From NCBI GenBank assembly GCA_019009955.1, contig CM032230.1:24298001-24362000 (forward strand): a stretch of DNA of 64,000 nucleotides. Direction: 5' to 3'. The notes below the pieces were generated by a model that saw only the letters and a list, made by a program, of their open reading frames with translations, was not told the DNA's origin and did no database searches. The DNA comes from Riptortus pedestris (lineage: Eukaryota > Arthropoda > Insecta > Hemiptera > Alydidae). Position numbers and translations under genes: made by a program. Every line of letters starts with the position of its first letter. Positions within the stretch are counted from its first letter, which is position 1. Of this stretch, positions 36,890-50,100 are shown piece by piece.

Positions 36890-39800
36890 TCATTGAAGGT
36901 AGAATTCTTTGTTCTTTCATCTATACCGGGTATGCGAGAGATTAAAAATATGCTTCTGAAGGAGTATGCTCAGTTTCATACGGGATGTTTTGTTCCTAGA
37001 TCGTCTAAACCTTTAAACACATTAGATTCAACTATTTGAATTGGAAGAATTTTCTCCACTTTGTAGTTGTTTAATTAAATTCGTAGTTACATACAGACCT
37101 ATGAATAACTCAAAATTATTCAAAACAGTGCTATGAAGTTAAACTTAGCGAAATGTATCTTTAATGATGTGGAGAGATATCCAGTTTTGTCAGGCATTCA
37201 TGGCTCAGGTTATCATAAGAATGAACCTAGAATCTGAATGACTTTTGTGTTTATCCTGCGTCATTTGTGAATGTCTGGAAGTACTACTGTAGAAAGACGT
37301 TTCTCAGAGTAAAAAGGAGCAATAGAATTTTTGTGTTACTTGGAGGGTTCTAAAGTCAATCCCAATAGAGCTTCGTTATAAGCGTTTATGTGGGCGAACC
37401 GCTTTCTGCATTGTTTTCATTAATATACTCAGCAAAAAGAGGATCTGGATCGGATGAAAAGATGTAGTGTCATCTTCATAGACACAGAGTTGTTGTAGGG
37501 AATATCTGTCGAGTAAATGGAAAACAGTAGAGGACCCAGGCGACTCCCTTGCGGAACGCCTTCGTCACTAGATTAGGTTCGGCATTTTTCCAGAGGTATA
37601 GGAAGGCATTTATCAAACCTTGGTCTTGTGTTGGGCAGAGGTAATATGATCAATCTATCCCACAGGAATACTCAACATTTCTAGTTTTAATTTATATTGT
37701 AATTAAAATTATGATGCACGAAACCTTCTTTTTAAAAATACCTCCAGGACATCCTGTAAGTTAGGTGAATATCATGAATTTTGTGTATTTTAATTTCAGA
37801 AGAAATTATTTGAAGTTTAAGCTAGGAGATGAGGCTCTTGTACATATCCTTTATATATATAATAGTTTATAAATTATTGAAATAAGTAGTTGAACTTTTT
37901 AGAACACCATTTTATTAACCCTAGTACCAAATTAAAGAACACCCAAAAGAAGCCACTCTTACTTCATGGAAAACAGTCAATCAATGTATCAGAAAAAAAT
38001 TGCTTTTCATGATTTACGTTCTTAATATATTCTTACCAAACACTAAATTCTGCTTACCATTTCTTCCAAGTATTCCCCACTATAGCACATGACGGCAATC
38101 ACTACCAGAAGTATAAGTATAAAAGCACAGCCCAAAACTGTTACCAGCAAGTCTCTTCCAATTGTCTATGGAGAATTTAAAAATGTATTGAATGCAAGTT
38201 TAGGAAATATATTTATTTATGCTTCAAAATTCATTTATACGTTTATTTTATTTTATAAGCTTATGTATTAATTGAATTTCAGCAGAGTAACAGATCAAAA
38301 GTCCTTTTAATTCTTTGTTTTAAGTCTTATAAACGTTAACGATTTTATTAGCTTTAGCCCTTGATGCCTACATCTTAATATTTATAGAAATGAAATATTA
38401 GGTTCAATGAGATGAAATCAAAATAGAAGGTTTCAAGAGTTGGGAATTTCTATGTTCTAAGTTAGTTTCTTTACTAAAAAACGAATGAAGGTGCAAAATG
38501 ATACAACAGTATACACGAAACTGTCGAACACAAACATTGCCTTTCTAAAATTTGTACTATATCGGAAATGTCCGATTGCAAATACAAAATATATATTACT
38601 AATACCTATTATAATGATACAAGTTCGATTAAAATAAACTCGTAGTTAGATGAAGGAATAAGACGAAATGAGATTTAAATTTGTTGAAAGTAATGTCTTC
38701 TCAGCATTTAGGAGTTAGGTACAGATCTATAACCACTTCTCTATGTAGTTCTTTCTGAATTCCTGTATGTTGTGCCTGAATATGAATAATATGAAGCATT
38801 TCTGTATGGTTGTTTGACTCACCTGATTGACTAGGAACATGGTGAAACAAATGGACAGAGCTGAAATAACCACTTGACAAATGTATGGCAACGTGATATG
38901 CTTTTTCTGAAGATTATTTAGTCTATGGAAAAAAAAATCCTGATATTATTGTAATTTAAGAAATGTTATTATGATATTAATAATCAGACGTTACAAACGA
39001 AACTTCGTCACATGGCCACTTTCATCATTCTTTATAGAGCATATTTGGCATAAAGGGACTGTGAATACATCACCTAAGGGAATCTAGGATCAGTGCACTT
39101 AAAACGTTAAAGATTTAATTAATTTAGCATTAGTGATAAGTATTAGTATTAATTATTTTATATTTTAGTTAACTTAGTAAATAACATTTACCTTAATCTG
39201 CCTTCACGGCACTCTATGGTGAGGAAATCTTACAATCAGCCATAAAATATAATGGAAATAATTTAATTAAGGATAACTGCGTGAGGCCAAATAACATAAT
39301 AGTAAATAAATTCATTTCGATGCAGCATAACAAAAGAGTTTATAAGATGAGCAGTTATATGTCTTTTAATAGAGAAATAAACAAAATTTATATACCTATA
39401 ACCTTTAGGAACGGGGGGGGGGATGTTATAAATTCGGATTTTCCGTTTTTAGCACGTGACGTTAGAGGAGAGTCAAATAAATTGCTTCATGCCTTGTTAG
39501 GGGCATTAGAATCCAAAGGCTTTAGGTGTGTCGGCTAGTTAGTTAGGCTCTTGCTGCTATTGTACATCTTTGAACAGAGGCAAAGGAGTCGCAGCTGCGG
39601 GTTCCCCTAGGACTTTTCGGAATACAACTAAATCTCCCAAATGTTGCACTTTAATGCTTAGCCGTGCTCGGTGAGTTAGGCTAAGTTACCTGGCCCAATT
39701 TTATCTATTCAAAATTTTATATCTCTTATTAAATGAAGACCACTGGTATGGGGAAACCCAAAGGTACAGCGGGGGCAGAGATGGGGGGAAAAAATAGAAT

Positions 39801-40161
39801 CTAAACTTAGCTTTTCTTACTTCATTAGCTTCTCATATACCTCACGATGCTCAATATGCACTGGGGAGGGATAGAAATCCTTCTTTTAAATCCGTTTCAT
39901 TCATTTTCTAAAGTATTCATATTAATATATATTTTCCATTCAGTGTTACTCATCTGTTGAGTAAAATTTGTATAGTTTGCGAGATGAAGTAATTTACTTT
40001 ATATTAACAAAATTATCACGGAAGAGCTTCTTTTCACGGAGGGAGGAGGCATTACAGTAGAGAAGAATTGTACCTCATCTTTGAATATTGAAACCAAAAG
40101 TATGATTTATGAGAAACATAAAAATGGCCTTATATGGAGAAGTATAACTCTATATGATTAA

Positions 40162-40252
<91 letters not shown>

Positions 40253-41046
40253 ACTCTATAATATTATTTTGAAAAAGTAAACAATGGTCTGAACCTGACA
40301 ATTTGTTGATGCTTCCTTACTATGTGTCTCATATCCCAATCTTTAGTCAGCAAAACTCCCATGTCCGACTTGCTGTGGAGCATCCTGAGTCGTCGGATGA
40401 CTATTTTGATTTCTGATGTAGTATAAGATATTATGAGGAATATCATGCATTCATAAGCAACCGTGTTTGGAACAGCGAGAAAGAACCACAGGTCTGAACA
40501 TACAACAATTGTATAGTATGAGAGGCTTCTAGTTTTGTTCTCCGGGAAGTAGCCATCAAGAGGAAGCGGAACGATATAAGGCTCCGAGTAGCCAAGGTAT
40601 GCACGTATCCCATCTATCAGAAACGGCAGTGTGACGTACGTCAGCCCGAACGAACACAAACCATAAATCATAAATTTAGCGATCTTGCTCAGCAGTTTTG
40701 TGTCTTCGGCAATTATTTCCTTTTCCCAGACTTCCTTGTAAGTAGAGATGTTTTTCTCGCTCTCTCTGACGAGTAGCTCAAGATTCTTGAAGTTTGCAAC
40801 GAGTACGACTGAAGTCACTACTATATTAAGACCAAGAGGAATGAAAACAGCTGTTGGTGTGAGCAGAAAACTCAGCCCTTTAATGAACAAACTGGTCCAT
40901 ATCAAAAGGAGGCCTAGAATAAGATATGCGTGGCGGGCCCACTGGATCAAGCTGAACACAACACCCAGGGGCTTATCCTCAAACTTCATCCAATGCCCAC
41001 CAAACGTCAGGAGTCCCCTCAGGAACACCGTTCGCTCCGAATCCAT
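36487..41046 (-). CDS. Insect odorant receptor (7tm_6), four exons, last exon not found
   Basis: This is a membrane protein of the insect odorant receptor family, in which a tuning receptor works with the co-receptor Orco as a ligand-gated cation channel in sensory neurons (family knowledge). Exons on the - strand in order: 41046-40295, 38922-38823, 38165-38058, 36642-36487. All have GT-AG borders and matching phases and encode about 372 residues from an ATG at 41046. Seen: an N-terminus resembling receptor starts (FLRGLLTFGGHWMKFEDKPL), several hydrophobic spans, HQQIVRLNNLQKKHITLP across the first junction, a hydrophobic span ending YSGEYLEEM, and the C-terminal GDQLFFEICDLPWY and KDIIIMLTQSSKKFV. 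Receptors of this family are about 380-420 residues and usually end in a 25-30 residue exon, which I could not place. Intron 3 holds a decayed reverse transcriptase. The ligand cannot be inferred. Confidence 0.9.
36825..36887. repeat. (TA)n microsatellite in odorant receptor intron
   Basis: TA tract interrupted once by TG, located in odorant receptor intron 3. Confidence 0.93.
37250..37600 (-). mobile_element. Decayed non-LTR reverse transcriptase fragment in odorant receptor intron 3
   Basis: From 37563 on the - strand the frame reads GVPQGSRLGPLLFSIYSTDI, the diagnostic block before the polymerase active site of non-LTR retrotransposons. The following frame, one shift away, reads CVYEDDTTSF where YADD is usual. 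Stops and frameshifts follow, so it is dead. Family (Jockey, CR1 or R1 type) cannot be settled from this piece. Confidence 0.75.
38058..38165 (-). CDS. Odorant receptor exon 3
   Basis: The acceptor is TTCTCCATAG|ACAATT and the donor GAAATG|GTAAGC. It has 36 codons in phase 0 at both ends, with one membrane span (LGCAFILILLVVIAVMCYSG) followed by EYLEEM. The Tyr-x-Gly then acidic pattern after the sixth span is typical of the family. Confidence 0.88.
38823..38922 (-). CDS. Odorant receptor exon 2
   Basis: The acceptor is TTTTTTTTCCATAG|ACTAAA and the donor a consensus CAG|GTGAGT. One base completes the split Arg codon, then 33 codons encode LNNLQKKHITLPYICQVV followed by a membrane span ISALSICFTMFLVNQ. 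The conserved pattern of a His followed by a Leu-rich helix and a span is normal for this receptor family. Confidence 0.9.
38923..40294 (-). other. Odorant receptor intron 1
   Basis: 1.37 kb. Contains (CT)n(TA)n at 40163-40247 and a segment with a G-run near 39412-39422. A slightly G+C-richer stretch at about 39540-39690 may be an old repeat, but no family was recognised. Confidence 0.7.
40163..40247. repeat. (CT)n(TA)n compound microsatellite
   Basis: CT units 40163-40192 then TA units 40193-40247, about 48 bases downstream (on the - strand) of the odorant receptor exon 1 donor. Confidence 0.95.
40295..41046 (-). CDS. Odorant receptor exon 1
   Basis: ATG at 41046-41044; 250 codons plus two bases to the donor CAG|GTTCAG. 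It encodes the N-terminus and the first four hydrophobic segments, including YLILGLLLIWTSLFI, LNIVVTSVVLVA, FMIYGLCSFGLTYVTLPFLI and DLWFFLAVPNTVAYECMIFL. The reading continues ten residues past the donor to a stop, so the donor was chosen because its phase fits the next exon exactly. Confidence 0.92.
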
Positions 41047-42137
41047 CGCTGAGTCGTCTCATCAAACATTGAACTCCCTAAAATCTATTAACTAGGCGTC
41101 GGATCAATATTCTACAATTACACGACAAACTTTGATTTTCATAATTAAATGAAAGACAATTAAATCAATTTTCCACACGAATGCCTAGTTCCAACAGTTA
41201 TAAAACTATTTGCATAATTTTCACTTTTTTCACACGTTATGACCTTGTTGAACAGCTTTTAAGGAAAGGGACGCTGAAGCCAAGTCAAGGCATTTTCTTA
41301 GTTTTGTTCTATATACCACCATAAAGAGAAATAAAATTAAGTTTATGTATTTCTAAGGAATATAGTATACCTTCGTTGCCCATTTCGAGTAAAAAAATAT
41401 GGCAGAATGCACTTTTCAGCTGTTATTCGGGGGGTTTATAGAGCAATATCTATGAATTAATTAAGAAGAATAACAAAAATATCGATACGAAAACTCAAAT
41501 ACCAGTGGGTAGTTGTCTAATACTCCTCTAGCTGTTGGGATCATTCCTTGATGGTTACCAAACTCGATTTAGAAGAGTTTCATTTAAATTACAGATGAAA
41601 CTCGTGAACATCTGAAATCGAGGGGGGGGGGTGGAGAAGGAAAATGTAATATTTGTTTTTATCACTCTTGTTGTCAATTTAATTTTTCTCCAAACATTGT
41701 TCTAAACCTTTTTTTGATTTTTTTAATTTTCAGCCTTCAGTAAACCACAACTTTTGGTCATCCCACGTTAGCAGTGAACCAATATATCATGCATGAAACG
41801 TATTATTCCAATAATTGCAAAAATATTGTTTTAAATGAACCTTTACTATGGGGTACTGTAAAAACATTATGTGATGATGTCATTAATTAAGATTTTACTT
41901 TGTTTTTCAAGTAGTTTTTTTTTTTTTTAAATTTTCAGCCACAATATTAAAAGTTCCATTGATAAGAAGAAAATGGCTAAAAACAAATTTTTCATATAAA
42001 TAATTAGGAGTAATGAAAACCTGGGTGCACGCGTTTGCTGCGATGGGCTATGGGCATCGCCGTTGTTGTTGTTATCTTGTTAAATCTATATATATTAATC
42101 CTGTGTCTAATAGGTTATGTTGATCAACTTCTGTTGA
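41047..42137. other. Upstream flank of the odorant receptor gene
   Basis: Should contain the receptor promoter on the - strand, but I see no convincing core element. TTTTCAGCCTTCAGTAAACC near 41731 is a small scrap of HINE-like module C, and a second TTTTCAGCC lies near 41933. Confidence 0.4.
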
Positions 42138-42604
42138 CAAAAGTCCGTCACGCAGGGGCTGCGTAAACTAAGCAGATTTCCCACGTGAAGTTATACAATA
42201 GAGAAATTTCAGAATAGAGAGCCGAACAGTTATGAAAACGGCCCGAACTAGCTCTTGACGGAAACTCACGACTAGACCCGAAGTTAGCCGATCTCATCTC
42301 AGAAGCTGAAAACAGAAAAATGCAAATATCTCGGTTAATATTCAAGATACGGAATAAATGTATATAACACTATTTATAGTAAATTAAATTTGCAATAAGA
42401 TTGATTCTATATAATTTTTCGATCCGACGTATAGTAACGGAGATATTTTGAATTTTCGAAAATCCTCCCCTCTAACCCCCCCCCCCCCTCCCACTGGTCC
42501 GATTTCAGCCATTAACGAACTTGATCTTTATTTTTACATGAAACGTTTAAATATCGAGTTTGGTAACGATCAAACGAAAATTGCGACCGCTAGAGCGTTA
42601 ACAG

Positions 42605-42656
<52 letters not shown>

Positions 42657-42768
42657 GAACGGACCTCATTTTCGTCATCTCCTGGGTAGGATCGATGGAC
42701 ATTTGAAGAAATTTTTCGAAACTCGCGTCATGAGTACGACCTTAAGGGAAATCTGCTACAAAGAGGTA
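42138..42768 (+). mobile_element. HINE-like element, 5' module B, end hairpin half deleted
   Basis: Starts AAAAGTCCGTCACGCAGGGG, has AGCAGATTTCCCACGTG, core, C-run (42478-42488), (TA)n 42609-42651, TTTTGAACGGACCTCATTTT, and ends GGGAAATCTGCTA. About 16 bases of the 3' hairpin (TCAATAGCTGATTTCC) are missing. Confidence 0.85.
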
Positions 42769-43254
42769 GCCTGGAGTGCCAATATCGTAAATATAGTTTC
42801 ATCTGTGATTTTTAGAAAGGCCATCTTGCTTTCAGATCTCCTTGACCTGTCCTTTCCTCTTACACTGATATTCTCATTTCTCTTTCACAAATTATCCTTT
42901 CTCATACCCTCCCCCCATTTTCAATTTTTTCAAAGTTTTTTTTATTGAAAAATTTGGTAAGTAATAGTTTTTTTTTTTTAAATTCCATCATGAGTACAAC
43001 CCCTATAGCTGTAAATAGTAAATGGGTGCTCTGATGCAATGGTGGGAAATGGAAAACAATGAGATGAGTCTCTAAGGAAAGTGGCTAAAACGTCTAGCCT
43101 CACAAGGGGAATCATCATTTTCACTTCCATTTTTCAAAGCAATACCTTTGCTAGAAGTTCTGTATGATATAATTATTATCCTAGTTCAAATAATTATGGA
43201 GGGTTAATAATGATTGTTAATACTCTAACAATTTATTTATTTAAAATTATGAGA
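42769..43254. other. Downstream flank of the MINPP-like gene
   Basis: Includes the probable - strand poly(A) signal (AATAAATAAA, near 43237-43228). Otherwise nothing is recognised. Confidence 0.45.
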
Positions 43255-43411
43255 TTAAGAAGTATTTTTGGTGCAGACAGAAGGGTCAAGTGGTTCAGCA
43301 AATTTCTTTGCAAACTCCTTAAATCCGCAAAGCTTCTTTTCACAGAAAGGCAGCTGGACCAGGTTTTCATTCACAAAAATTCCAATAGCGTCTTCTGGAT
43401 CTTTCTTGCAC
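43255..43411 (-). CDS. MINPP1: MINPP-like exon 9: Cys-rich C-terminus
   Basis: The acceptor is GATTCTAG|GTGCAAG and the stop TAA is at 43257-43255. It encodes CKKDPEDAIGIFVNENLVQL, then PFCEKKLCGFKEFAKKF and ends PSVCTKNTS. The NE...LP-x-C...C-x-F-x-x-F pattern is the family C-terminus. AATAAATAAA follows within about 30 bases on this strand. The intron before it is 1.9 kb. Confidence 0.9.
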
Positions 43412-46401
43412 CTAGAATCAACCACTTATTTCTTATAATATGCTTAAGGCTTTGATAACATTATCAAAAATAATCTAAATGCAAAAACAGAACTAAAATA
43501 TGTTTAATACATCTGTCTTGGTGGGTCATAAATCAATGAAATAACGTAAGTATGATAAATATACGAGACCATTAATAATGGCCTCATCAGAGAAAATTAT
43601 AAAAAGAAAGTGGCGAAAGTGTAGTTTAGTCCTCCCCTTGGTGGTGCTCTTTTCAAAATGACGACCGGGGCCATTTTGTTTTCCAACTTTATCTTTTTTA
43701 ACACTAGACTTTAGTGACCGCATTCAAAAATTTCCAAAATACGCCATCGGTGGTTTTAACAGAGGTGGAGATTTTAATTTTAACTTAATTTTTTTTTTAA
43801 CTCACCTAATTTGTTGGATCCTTAGACGGTGACGAAACAAGATGGCGTACAGGGGGGGGGGGTAAACTACACTTTAGCCAAAGTAAGTATATCAGCATGT
43901 AGGTATGGTTAAGCCTAACTACGCAACTGCATGATTTTCTTAATTACATAATTGATATTAAGTGGTTATGAAGTTTATAAGATAAAAGTAGGTGCCAAGA
44001 GGCAGATTTAACCAGTATTTCTTTGTCTGCCCTAACTTGATCTTAGATGGAAATGGGTTACATTGTATTAAGAAGTTTTATGAAAAAAGGCAATAACTGG
44101 AAACAGCTTGATTTTAGTTAGCGAAAGAAGAAAATTAAGGTTTTCCACCTTAAAGAGAGATTTTAAGCTATTATAGTCTATTCTTGTAAGTTATTTTACT
44201 GGGTTTGAGATAGCTATATTAGCAATTTATAATATGCAGATTTAGAAAGTAAAAACATTTTAAATTATATTAGCATACTATTGCTTAATTTATGGTCAAA
44301 GTGTCATGAATTCGGAATTACAGAACAGAAGTACCGTAAGGGTAATTATTGCCCTTACTTTAGTAAAATTTATTTGAAGGGTTTTATAATTGGAGGGGAT
44401 AAGTCCTTTTTAAGTTTTCTTTTTCTTTTTAATGTTGTATGAAACATTGAAACAATGCCTTTGAACAAATTCAGTACATGTTAAAATGAAAGATAAAATA
44501 GCGATACACCCTTATTACAAAATGATAACACTGTGTTAATTTTTATTCATTTTGTAAATTCTGTTTAATATGTTGAGCAACATTATTTTATTGGATATAA
44601 AATTTAAACCCAAATGCCACCATATTTGAGGTGACATATAAAAGCATTTTTTAACACAGTTCGGAATTTCAGGAAACTGAAGAAACTCATGTTCTTTGTA
44701 TTTATTACAAAGTAGGTTGGTTACGTCTAGGCTGGCTCATGATTGGTACTTGCCATCTTAGAACATAGTTGATAGTTTTATTGACATTTTAAAAGTGACC
44801 AAAAAATATGTAGTTCTAAGCAAATTTATTTATTTTTTTAAAATTTTAATGTTTAAAACTGGGTGTAATAAAGTTGTTTTTTTTAAAATAACTATTAGTA
44901 CCTCAGAAACTTAGGTAGGACAAGATTTTTTTTTCTCATAAACCTAACATTTATTAGACATACAAAAAACAAAACAAAAAAACATGATAGATTTATGTTA
45001 ACTTAAATTGTTTTTTATTAAAATACTTTTTGTTCTCTAATTCTTCAGTAATGTACTCAAATTATTACTTCAAATATAAACTTATTAGAAATAACAGCTA
45101 ATTTTGAAGTGGTCTGATTAGAATTACTCCTACTATTGCTAAACAAACTCAAACATCCTGATGCATGAACTGTTGACCTTTGCAATTTAAGTGATTAAAA
45201 AAAAAGTTCATAATCTATTTCCAAATAATCCAATCTGCCAAGTACAGATTGTGATTCACCTAAGATTGCACATAAAAATAATAAATATTTTAATTACTTA
45301 AAGCGAACTGCATTTATGTTAGCAGCAAATGGAAACAAATAGGAACTCCTCCATTTCCTATCTTTCTCCTTGTTATATCCATCTCCAGACAGCGGGTCAT
45401 CATAGCCTAGGCCAAGAGCTACAAGCAGCTTCCTGTTTCCAGAGGAATGCCCAAACAGTAGTGACACCTTCGGTTCCTTCCTATTCAAAAAATGAATCAA
45501 AAACTATCATTTTGATCTAACTAATTTATATAGATATTTGACTTCAAATAATGTGATGAAAAGGGTAAATCAATCCTGGAACTAGATTAAAACTGACTTG
45601 ATCATACAACATATTAATGAATGATTGTAGTGGAAAATTTGAATTACTTATACTTATTCTGTAGGTATTCAATGTTATTTGTTTATGAGTGACTCTAAAA
45701 TCATTATTGAGGTCTACATTGCATTCCTTGGATTAAGTTTAGATGGTAGCTAAGACAAAAATTTCTGGAGAGGACTCATTTGAATATTAAAACATTAAGT
45801 TTTTTAGAATATGAGTGAGTTATTTTACATTTGACTTACTGGCTTAATTTTGATATAAGGTCATTCACTAGTTGATGTCCAAAGTAAGAAACTAATGAAT
45901 TTCCATAACCAGATTTGTAATAATAATTTAAGTCTTCCATGAATTCCAAAATCTGTAAGAATAAAATGTATATTACTGAAATATATTAGTACATATTTTA
46001 TAATTGTGCCACATTGCTGTGTTCTATAAACTTTTCAATGGGTTGCTTTATAATTTCTGGGCGCTACATCACTTCCTTGTACTCCTTTTAAATTAAACAA
46101 TCAAAATTTATCTAGTCAGGGTGGGACTAAGCATTTTATTTTGCAAGTTTATCACTAAATAAATTCCTATTGCCCATGTAGGACTCAAATACACGACTCT
46201 AGTCGAACTAATTGCAATACGACCAGTGCCTTAAATCAGATGGCTAACTTGAGCCCCACATATATATTAAAAAGTTATTATATTATATTAAAAAATGTAT
46301 TATGTTATAATAAATATCTTGTATTATATTAACAATTTCAAAAAATATTTAAACCAAAAACACACAAACAATCATAACCAGAACACACCCACATGCATGC
46401 A

Positions 46402-46488
<87 letters not shown>

Positions 46489-47076
46489 TTTTTAATGCAT
46501 ATAAATAAATTTGGCATGACTTTTATACCTTTAAATCTTCTTTTTCAAATGCGAAGCACCATGGTGCACTCCTAGGGTCATGATACCATGAGTACTCAAA
46601 TCCACATATATCATATAATTTCTTAATAGTATCTGTGATGAAATAAAATTCCATTATTACTACATTACACGAAAACAAGTTTTACATATATTTAACTGCT
46701 CCAAAAATATAAAGAAATTAATATCTGATTATGCTCACATTCAATATTTAAAAAAAAAAGTTAGCCGATCACATTTCGTATGTTATAATTAATAAAAGTG
46801 CAAATATATCGGTTAATATTCAAGATAGAGAATAAATGTATATAACAATATTTATAGTAAATTTAATTTGCAATAAGATTGGTTCTATACAATTATTTTA
46901 TCCGACTATGTTAACGGAGATATTTTGAATTTTCGAAAATCCCCCCTCTAATCCCCCCTCTCACTGGTCCAATTTCAGCCATTAACGAACTTGATATGTT
47001 TTTTTGCATAAAACATTTAAATATCAAGTATGGTAATGATCAAATAAAAATTGCGACAGCTAAAGCGTTTGCAGAC

Positions 47077-47115
<39 letters not shown>

Positions 47116-50100
47116 TATATAATTTCCCTTAAGGGAAATCTGCTAAAACTGTTTCTTTGAGCTGCTTGGTCTGTTAATGTAATTTTATTCTCATTTTTAT
47201 CTAAACTAATAATATCCTCTTTTATTAATTTTTGAGTTGAGTACATACATTGATTTTTGTATATATTAAATTTAGTGTTGTGTCAAAAATACTTATGAAT
47301 AGACATATAAATCACAGTAGTCATCAAAAATATTTATGTAAGAATTAAAAAAAAAAAAATAACTTTTTGGAGCATGTCATTTGAGGAAATATTTGACAGC
47401 ATCATAAAATATTCCTATGCATTTGTTGTATAATTAAGAAACTCCTAATAATATTAAATTGTTCAAAATGTTGTTCAAAACTATAGTAAAGCTGAAGTGC
47501 AGACTTCAAACTTATTTGCATTAATCAACACATGATTCTCAATTGTTTTATTATTATTTATTTATAAAGTCCACTTAATGTAACTAAATCCAATTGGTTT
47601 AGATTATCTACAGAATACCACTATATTTTTCTTCATATAGGACCAAGGATTATATTTAGTGAGTTGGTTCCAAAATAAATTCCTGTTTCTAATCTGCGAA
47701 TCCCATAACTTTAGTATTGCCAAGTATAATAATACCAATGCCTTAACTTCAGGATTAATCAGAACTCCTGCTTATCTATTTAAAATAGGAAATCAGGTCA
47801 TGAATTTATACATGACTGTTCATTTTTTGCCCTTCTTTAACTAGCATCGGGTGAATTCATTATATTATCAAGTATAGTCTAAGTACTTTGAACCCTTACT
47901 TTGTGATTTTAAAAAGTCATTTAAAGGAAAAACAAATTATTTTAAGCTCTGTTGTTTCCTATAGGTGGTTTTGCACAATTATTTAGTCAAGAGGTTCAAC
48001 AGACAACTGGAGCCTTATATTTTCATAGAATGTCTTGAAAATGTGATGCATGCACCTTTTACAATTATCATTTTAATAAATTAATGTTGTATAATTGTAA
48101 TAGTAGGTAATGTCACACTTGATTTTTTTATATATAAATTATCCATAGAAAAATGAAGAGGTGAGAGACTTCAGGTAGCAAAATAAAATATCGAGTAATT
48201 AGTTCACAAACATACAGCATTAAAAGAATATCTTAATAGAATCTTGCAAGGATAAGAGAGATGTGATGTCTCAAGTAAATATTATGTCCTAAACATAATA
48301 TGTTCAGGGCAATTAAACAATAAGGGAGCATCGTACATGACATTCATTATAATCAAAATGTTACATACCAAATGGCAGATCATTTTCAAATCCAAGCCTT
48401 TTGCTTATTCTAGAAATAGCACTTTGAAATTCAATACTGTTTTGCAGTTTTTGAAATTCCTCTTTAGCCTTGGCATTCTTTGTACTTTGTTTCCACGTTT
48501 CACAATGCTTTTCATTCTAAAATAAATAGTTTATTTATGTCCGAAATGTATCTAGATGAAATCCAAGTTACATCTACTAATAAAATATAATAAGTACTAC
48601 ATAATTAATGTCTAGGGCAATATTTTCATATGACAATTGAAGATTTTCAGGATTGTTACGTCCATTTTTTTTCTTTTATTTACTAGTGGGAATTTGTTTT
48701 ATATGTATATTACAAAAGCCAAATAAAATAAAATAAAAATATAATAAAAAATACAAATTTTTATAACAATATAATAGAGATATTTTATGTTTTTAGAAGT
48801 ACTTATTATTTATTTAGATTGTTATTGCTTTATAATAATTTTATTTTGAAATACTTGAATAAATATAATATACATATTTTAATTATTTATTGTAATTTTG
48901 AAATATTGTTAAATATTACTGAAGACAAAAAAAAAAAAAAAAAGAACTAATAAGCAGACTTTCTATCCTTTATACAATAAAGAATTATTCTTTGAATTTA
49001 TTGAATAACTTTTGTAAAAAGTGTTGATGAATAACTTAAGTTTCTCTTTTAAATTATTCTCAAAACAGTTTATAAATACTAAACATAGTTTCTAACCTAA
49101 AATTTAATAATAATTATGGAAATAAATAATGGATTATGACCACATTATAGCAAGAATTGTATTTATCAATGGTTTAGATGTACTGTTGGTTTCTGCCACA
49201 AAATATTTAAATTTGTACAATGAACAAACAAAACAGCTCCAAAAAGCTCATCTGATAAATGCATCTAATTATTTGAATTCTGGCTTAAAACAACAAACAC
49301 TGTATGCTTAGTTGGTAAAGATGTTTAAATCCATTGTAATTACTTAAATAATATGTGTTATATGGTGAAAAAAAAAAGAACAATTTTTACGCAAATTTGA
49401 AAATTAGTGCAGAACTATTCTAAATTTCATAAATATGCATTGAATATGAAACTATTAAAAATGACATAGAAGTCAGTAGTTGTTAAGAATAGTCTGTTAC
49501 CTTTATAAGATCATTGTCTACAGAACTGTCATCAAATTTAACAAATGCGTTCAGTAAACCCAAAGTAACAGCTTCTGCACTCTGTCGTGTCCTCAGTTTA
49601 GATGTAATTTTAACCTGTGGGAAAAAAGTTTTGAAAAGTCGCTTTAATTGGATTAAATATTGTTAAATTATCATCCTTAAGATTGAAAATATTGATATTA
49701 ATACAAGAGGTCATGTATGAGTATGATAAAAGTAGTTGTGAAGTATTGACTGGTGGATGTTTCTCTGGGCTAATATTGATCGATTTACATTCATAATTCA
49801 GCTAGAATGAGATCTTAAAAATTGTGAAAACCAAAGTAAAACCTTATTATAAGCAAAATAAGTAAAAATATTGAATAGAATGAAGAGTATACATACTTCG
49901 ATATCTTTTGGTTTTATTTTCTCAAAGAGGGGCTCAAATCCCTTACGAATCCTTCTACCGAAACGAATGAGTTCATCCACACCTGAAGCAGTTAGCATCA
50001 TATTCTCTTCAGGCTTTGCTGAAAGCTGCCAGGTTCTGAGGGCTTCCAGCTCATTCTCGCTCAGCTCACCACCTAGGAATCTCAATCATTATTAATCTCC

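Noticed and set aside
39281..39538. 85-codon + strand frame ending ALESKGFRCVG.
   Set aside because: Crosses a G-run, lies in the odorant receptor intron on the opposite strand, and shows no family signature.
42448..42948. 166-codon + strand frame spanning a repeat.
   Set aside because: It reads through the C-run and (TA)n of a HINE-like copy (poly Ile-Tyr), so it is an artefact of low-complexity sequence.
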